Origin: Verrucomicrobia bacterium UBA3214
GTDB taxonomy: Bacteria; Verrucomicrobiota; Kiritimatiellia; RFP12; UBA1067
Direction of reading: 5' to 3'
Length of the DNA: 8,705 bases
Assembly: GCA_002363575.1 (NCBI GenBank)
Contig: DEWI01000086.1
Coordinates: 12,295 to 20,999 of the forward strand
Made by a program: the position numbers and the translations under genes. Positions 5,642 to 8,705 of this stretch are shown here, piece by piece. The notes beneath the pieces are model-generated. The model saw only the letters and a program-made list of their open reading frames with translations. It did no database searches and had not been told where the DNA came from. The first letter of the stretch is position 1, and every line of letters begins with the position of its first letter.

Positions 5642-6805
5642 TCACAGCAACCTGAACGTGTGTGTTATCAGGTTATACATTTCATCGGTCACATAGTTGT
5701 CAAATCGCACATCGGCATTGCCGGAAGGCCGATTGTCAGAGATTGGTCCATCCCTGGAGTTCATTTCCCTACGGACGAAGTTCTTGAGCTTCTCTGATGC
5801 ACTCTCGGCATCCATACCCAGTAGCTCAAGGTCTCCGGTAACAGTTCCATACCGCGATATCTTGTCGAACGACAGAACGATCTTGTTGCGGGCGAATGTC
5901 CTGAAACACAGGTGCCAAACATTCGCCGCAGGGTCGAACTTCTCCTCCTTCTCGTCATATACAACTCGCACCCTCTCTGCTTCAATGCCTCCAAGTTTGG
6001 TGCGGCAAGCAGAGGCGACCTGCGCAACCGCCCATGCTCTAGCCTGAAAACCCTCATAACCGTTACAGGCCACTTCACAACGCCCGATCCACACGTCACC
6101 GGACTGCGTCCAGTCAATAGACCTCAACGCCGGCGGCTTGATCTGCGGCATCATGTCGTTCCACCACCCGGTAACGACCGGCACGAACGCTCCCGTTCCC
6201 CAATCGTCTGCGAAATCGTTGATCGCGCCTTCCAACGCCTTGTAAAACGATGCAGGAACCCTGCTGCGATCAACCCAGACCTCTGTCGCAGACCTTTCGA
6301 ATGTTCGTGAATAGCACTTCCCTGTACCGTCCGCCTGCACGATTTCGAAATTGATGGCAATGGTAGAGGTGACGCCAGAGGAAGACTCCCTCGCCGAGCC
6401 AACCGGCATCCGAACTATAAAGTCGGCGACTGGCCGCTCGTCGCCAGACACGATATGGAAGTTTGCCGACGCGATGCGCCGTGTCGCCCGTTCTGCTATC
6501 GCCCCTCCCGCAAACCGAGCTTCGCCAACCGAATCACACAACCAGTCCAAACGCATCAGCATGCATTCCATATCCCTGTCCTTAAACACGAATCTGACAG
6601 GAACGGCAAGTGTTCTCGCGGCGACGGGTGATGACATCCCTCTAAACGACATTTGCACATCATCTGGCTCCGACAAGTTGCGCAAGGCGGAGACCTGGGT
6701 TCCCATTGTGCCGGGTCTGGCAATTCGTTCTCCGAGCCCGGCGCAACCGCACAGCGCCAAGCTTGGCAACACCCATAAAAGCATACCAAATCTCATAACA
6801 GACAT
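5642..6805 (-). CDS. Unrecognised 387-aa lipoprotein
   Basis: No family recognised. The signal peptide MSVMRFGMLLWVLPSLALCGC ends in LCGC; Cys21 is the probable lipidated residue. The start at 6805 lies 5 nt after the upstream TAG and shows no Shine-Dalgarno, so translation probably depends on re-initiation; an in-frame ATG at 6796 (MRFGML) would give the same mature protein. Residues about 64-205 form a first region with alternating strands (RTLAVPVRFVF, ADFIVRMPVG, STIAINFEIVQADGTG) ending in a helix SFYKALEGAINDFADDWG, a layout seen in several periplasmic lipoprotein domains. Residues 222-350 are a second region with a helix GFQARAWAVAQVASACRTKLGG and strands NVWHLCFRTFA and NKIVLSFDKISRYG. 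Residues 345-365 look disordered. Besides Cys21 there are several Cys (81, 90, 164, 243, 247, 267, 300), enough for disulfides. Probably part of the outer-membrane assembly encoded here. Confidence 0.83.
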   Translation of the reverse strand: MSVMRFGMLLWVLPSLALCGCAGLGERIARPGTMGTQVSALRNLSEPDDVQMSFRGMSSPVAARTLAVPVRFVFKDRDMECMLMRLDWLCDSVGEARFAGGAIAERATRRIASANFHIVSGDERPVADFIVRMPVGSARESSSGVTSTIAINFEIVQADGTGKCYSRTFERSATEVWVDRSRVPASFYKALEGAINDFADDWGTGAFVPVVTGWWNDMMPQIKPPALRSIDWTQSGDVWIGRCEVACNGYEGFQARAWAVAQVASACRTKLGGIEAERVRVVYDEKEEKFDPAANVWHLCFRTFARNKIVLSFDKISRYGTVTGDLELLGMDAESASEKLKNFVRREMNSRDGPISDNRPSGNADVRFDNYVTDEMYNLITHTFRLL

Positions 6806-6810
6806 TGCAT

Positions 6811-7365
6811 CTAACGATTAAACGGGTCAGACGGGGTTACGACCTCGCTCCAGAAGTCTGTCTTGGTGCGAACATCCTGCATGTTGAGGTTCAAGGAAAG
6901 AACTCCTGTCTCTTCTCTTACAAGTTCTCCACTCATTACAAAGTCTGGCGACGAGTATTCTCCGAAATTCTGAATTGCGTCGGATTTCTCTCCAGCATCT
7001 ATGCCAGAAGAAACGGCAGCGGACATAATCGAGCCGCGTTCGGGATCTATCACGGTGAATTTGCCGGTCTTCCGCACCGCGACCTGCAACCGTCGGTACA
7101 TCTGCCTCGTCACCCTGTCTCCAGATCCATCGGCGTTGTTCTCGATTCGCAGAATGGTGACAACCGGGAACCTCTTGCCAGCATCCCGCGCATTCTTTGC
7201 GGCATCGGCATAAAGTGCAGTGAATGTCGGATCGGTTAAAAGACTCTCAACGGCCTCGACAATCGTCATCCGCTTCTGCACGGAATCCGGCATCGATTTT
7301 GGAGCGGCGCATCCGACCATGCCACAGACTGCGCCTGCAAAGATTATGGCGAAGATAGTTTTCAT
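6811..7365 (-). CDS. LpoB-like lipoprotein next to a YcfL-like gene
   Basis: 184 aa from the ATG at 7365, which has AAAGGA 8 nt upstream; the frame extends six codons further (7383) but those codons carry the ribosome binding site. Signal peptide MKTIFAIIFAGAVCGMVGC, with Cys19 the lipid-bearing residue. Residues 33-177 have the LpoB pattern: helix IVEAVESLLTDPTF, strand FPVVTILRIENNAD, helix RQMYRRLQVAVRKTGKFTVID, then SPDFVMSGEL and a two-strand C-terminus (LSLNLNMQDVRTKTDFW). The linker after the lipid anchor is short (about 14 residues) and lacks the long proline-rich spacer of E. coli LpoB. It lies 45 nt after the YcfL-like gene, the same order as ycfL-lpoB in E. coli. It is more divergent from the other two LpoB domains in this window than they are from each other. 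Activation of a class A PBP is inferred from the family. Confidence 0.83.
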   Translation of the reverse strand: MKTIFAIIFAGAVCGMVGCAAPKSMPDSVQKRMTIVEAVESLLTDPTFTALYADAAKNARDAGKRFPVVTILRIENNADGSGDRVTRQMYRRLQVAVRKTGKFTVIDPERGSIMSAAVSSGIDAGEKSDAIQNFGEYSSPDFVMSGELVREETGVLSLNLNMQDVRTKTDFWSEVVTPSDPFNR

Positions 7366-7410
7366 TTTGTGTTTCCTTTCCATTATGTCTTGGAAGCGCC
7401 TCTAGCCGAT

Positions 7411-7800
7411 CTATCTGCGCCGCATGGCAAGTTTGAAGTCTTCTGTCCCCTGCAGCGGCGAAACGGCAGATATTTCGACTGTTTCACGACCATGAAGCAG
7501 AACAGGACGCCACGGCGTCTCGGCATGCGTCTGCTTCATTCCGTTGCCACGGATCCACTCAAACCTGTACTGACATTCATAGTCTGTACGATTCGTATTC
7601 TTTACCGTAATCTGTGCATGCAGAAATCCTTCAGTCGTCTTCTCGCGAATATCGCGAACAACCTCTATGTTCGTGGCAAAGGCGGGATCCTCGATGAAAA
7701 GCCGTCCCTTTTCAACCATCACACCTGACGTATTCGGGAACGAACACCCTGCCAATACAGAAAATACCAACAATAACGCGCAGAGAAACATCTTATTCAT
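7411..7800 (-). CDS. YcfL-like lipoprotein (DUF1425 family)
   Basis: 129 aa. The ATG at 7800 follows AAGGA with an 8-nt spacer. Signal peptide MNKMFLCALLLVFSVLAGC with lipobox LAGC, Cys19 lipidated. The mature protein matches the YcfL/DUF1425 layout: an early strand and helix (NIEVVRDIREKTTEGFLHAQ), an immunoglobulin-like strand ITVKNTNRTDYECQYRFEW, the turn RGNGM, then PWRPVLLHGRETVEISAVSP, the family's typical region with an aromatic YRFxW and a late strand before a conserved Pro. Length agrees with E. coli YcfL (about 125 aa). YcfL's function is unknown, but its gene lies beside lpoB in enterobacteria, and the same pairing is seen here. A 24-nt gap separates it from the LA_2272-like gene upstream, suggesting a common transcript. 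Confidence 0.82.
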   Translation of the reverse strand: MNKMFLCALLLVFSVLAGCSFPNTSGVMVEKGRLFIEDPAFATNIEVVRDIREKTTEGFLHAQITVKNTNRTDYECQYRFEWIRGNGMKQTHAETPWRPVLLHGRETVEISAVSPLQGTEDFKLAMRRR

Positions 7801-7824
7801 ATCGTGTATCCTTCCCTAATTGTT

Positions 7825-8463
7825 TCAGAACGCCGCATTGATGATCGGCATGAAGCGCATCGGAGAACTCTTATTGAAATTAGCCACCCCGATCTGTATG
7901 CCGTGGAGTGTCTCGGCAGAATTGAAAAGTCCGATCTGCACACCTGTCAGCTTTCCAGTGTAGTTGGCCGTGCCGATCTGAAGCCCGAAATGAGACCCTT
8001 CGGTGCATGAATATAGTCCTGATATCTGACAACCCGCAAAGTCAAAAGCCGCAAAATTGCACAGTCCGGCGACATGGATAGCACCGTCCGATTCACCGAC
8101 GGAGTTGAACAATCCAGCGATGCCGATTCCATCCATCTTGTAATCAGCAAAGTTGCCAAGCCCGCCAACGTCAAGCGCGTATACCGCTCTGTGGCTTCCG
8201 ACAAGGAGATTTATGCGGAGCATGACTACGTCCCAGTCCTCACTGGGCGCCTCGAACATTGGCGCAAACGAAATAGCAATCGGCGACGTCGCCACATACG
8301 GAGCCGGATCAAGCGCCCTGACTTCTCTGGCCACCGTCTCACCTGGCGCAAGCGACTTCTCGTAGCCATGCTCACGGATGGAAACATCGGCAAATGCAGT
8401 CAGACACCAAAGACCTGCACTTGCCATGCAGAACGTTCTCTGCAAATCCGGAAACCTCACCAC
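7825..8463 (-). CDS. LA_2272-like surface repeat protein, secreted
   Basis: 212 aa from the GTG at 8463, 8 nt after AGGAG; no better-supported ATG exists, though an ATG at 8427 (MASAGLW) is in frame. Residues 1-25 form a Sec signal with cleavage after AFA. Residues 40-95 are a non-repetitive part including SPIAISFAPMF and the strand VVMLRINLLVGSHRAVYALDVGG. From about residue 97 to 197 runs a series of 14-16-residue repeats of the type IGIAGLFN, IHVAGLCN, LQIGTANYTG, VQIGLFN, IQIGVANF, the hallmark of the LA_2272 family of surface repeat proteins. The protein ends in PIINAAF; a terminal Phe is common in outer-membrane beta-barrels, so membrane insertion is possible but unproven. First gene of the series and so a candidate first gene of the operon. 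Family function is unknown. Confidence 0.84.
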   Translation of the reverse strand: MVRFPDLQRTFCMASAGLWCLTAFADVSIREHGYEKSLAPGETVAREVRALDPAPYVATSPIAISFAPMFEAPSEDWDVVMLRINLLVGSHRAVYALDVGGLGNFADYKMDGIGIAGLFNSVGESDGAIHVAGLCNFAAFDFAGCQISGLYSCTEGSHFGLQIGTANYTGKLTGVQIGLFNSAETLHGIQIGVANFNKSSPMRFMPIINAAF

Positions 8464-8705
8464 AGACTCTTCTCCTTATCCTCGCCCCTTTAACCATGTT
8501 GGGAGAAAACGCCGCCAAAGGGCAAAAGAAAAGCGGCGAACCCTCAAAACCCATGTCTTGACGAGGCACCGCTAAGAGCCCTGATGAAACACGAATAGGA
8601 AAGTACGCCGCGTGAATAACACACGAACGCACAACCGTATCCAGCCTCATCGTGAAAATTAGCGGTTTTCGTCAAAGCTGCAATACGCTGTTGCGTACGT
8701 CGGCG
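8464..8705. other. Leader/intergenic region upstream of the gene series
   Basis: No gene is supported. On the minus strand three frames remain open from the window edge for 53, 10 and 14 codons; any could be the tail of an upstream gene but none is recognisable. A minus-strand ATG frame from 8650 has no ribosome binding site and runs into the next gene out of frame. The only clear sites are the AGGAG ribosome binding site of the GTG start and the weak hairpin described separately. No convincing -35/-10 pair was found, though the promoter for the block would be expected here. Confidence 0.5.
8501..8538 (-). terminator. Weak terminator-like hairpin in the leader
   Basis: On the minus strand CGCCGC (8538-8533) pairs with GCGGCG (8515-8510) around a pyrimidine-rich 17-nt loop, followed by TTTTCTCCC (8509-8501). 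The stem is short, the loop long and the T-run only four, so this could be the terminator of an upstream gene, an attenuator for this operon, or chance. Confidence 0.25.

Noticed and set aside
5068..5655. 195-aa plus-strand ORF across the TRL-like gene
   Set aside because: Antisense to a clear lipoprotein gene; no start signal or domain. Its length follows from the codon use of the opposite strand.
8372..8650. 92-aa minus-strand ORF in the leader region
   Set aside because: No ribosome binding site before its ATG, no recognisable motif, and it overlaps the start of the LA_2272-like gene out of frame.
8640..8700. Possible promoter on the minus strand (TTGCAG, 16 nt, TAATTT)
   Set aside because: Only about three of six matches in each box, and its distance from the first gene is large. 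Not better than chance.

Overview
All supportable genes in this window lie on the minus strand, so the text reads from right to left. There are eleven coding regions between about 8463 and 1, all but one complete. Nearly every product carries an export signal: six have a lipoprotein signal peptide, and the other five have cleavable or possible Sec signals. No metabolic enzyme, RNA gene, transposase, integrase or CRISPR array is visible. The mix of BspA-type leucine-rich repeats, an LA_2272-type repeat protein, LpoB/YcfL-type lipoproteins and a PEGA-like domain, in a DNA of mostly 55-65% G+C, points to a Gram-negative (diderm) bacterium. My best guess is a gut or sediment member of the Verrucomicrobiota/Kiritimatiellota/Lentisphaerota group. 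That placement is inference from gene content only.

Layout in transcription order. First block (8463-5642): an LA_2272-like surface repeat protein, a YcfL-like lipoprotein, an LpoB-like lipoprotein and a large unrecognised lipoprotein, with gaps of 24, 45 and 5 nt. Then a small TRL-like lipoprotein stands alone (5589-5236), with a short hairpin on each side. Third block (5141-661): five tightly packed genes. These are a two-domain protein joining a CsgG/LpoB-like N-terminal domain to an LpoB domain through a proline-rich linker; a paralogue of that N-terminal domain followed by a PEGA-like domain; an AT-richer orphan protein of 482 aa; a 46-aa lipoprotein; and a further LpoB-like lipoprotein. 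Junctions are ATGA and GTGA overlaps, then 1 and 21 nt. Last, after a 148-nt gap, comes the start of a BspA-type leucine-rich repeat protein that runs off the window.

The recurring theme is the LpoB family, which in E. coli is an outer-membrane lipoprotein that activates the peptidoglycan synthase PBP1b. Three LpoB-like domains occur here, on two separate lipoproteins and one fusion protein, and two copies of a second related domain accompany them. The YcfL-like gene directly precedes one LpoB-like gene, as ycfL precedes lpoB (ycfM) in E. coli. The cluster therefore looks like an expanded, domain-shuffled version of a YcfL/LpoB envelope module, with several proteins I cannot assign. Its actual role in cell-wall synthesis or outer-membrane assembly is inference.
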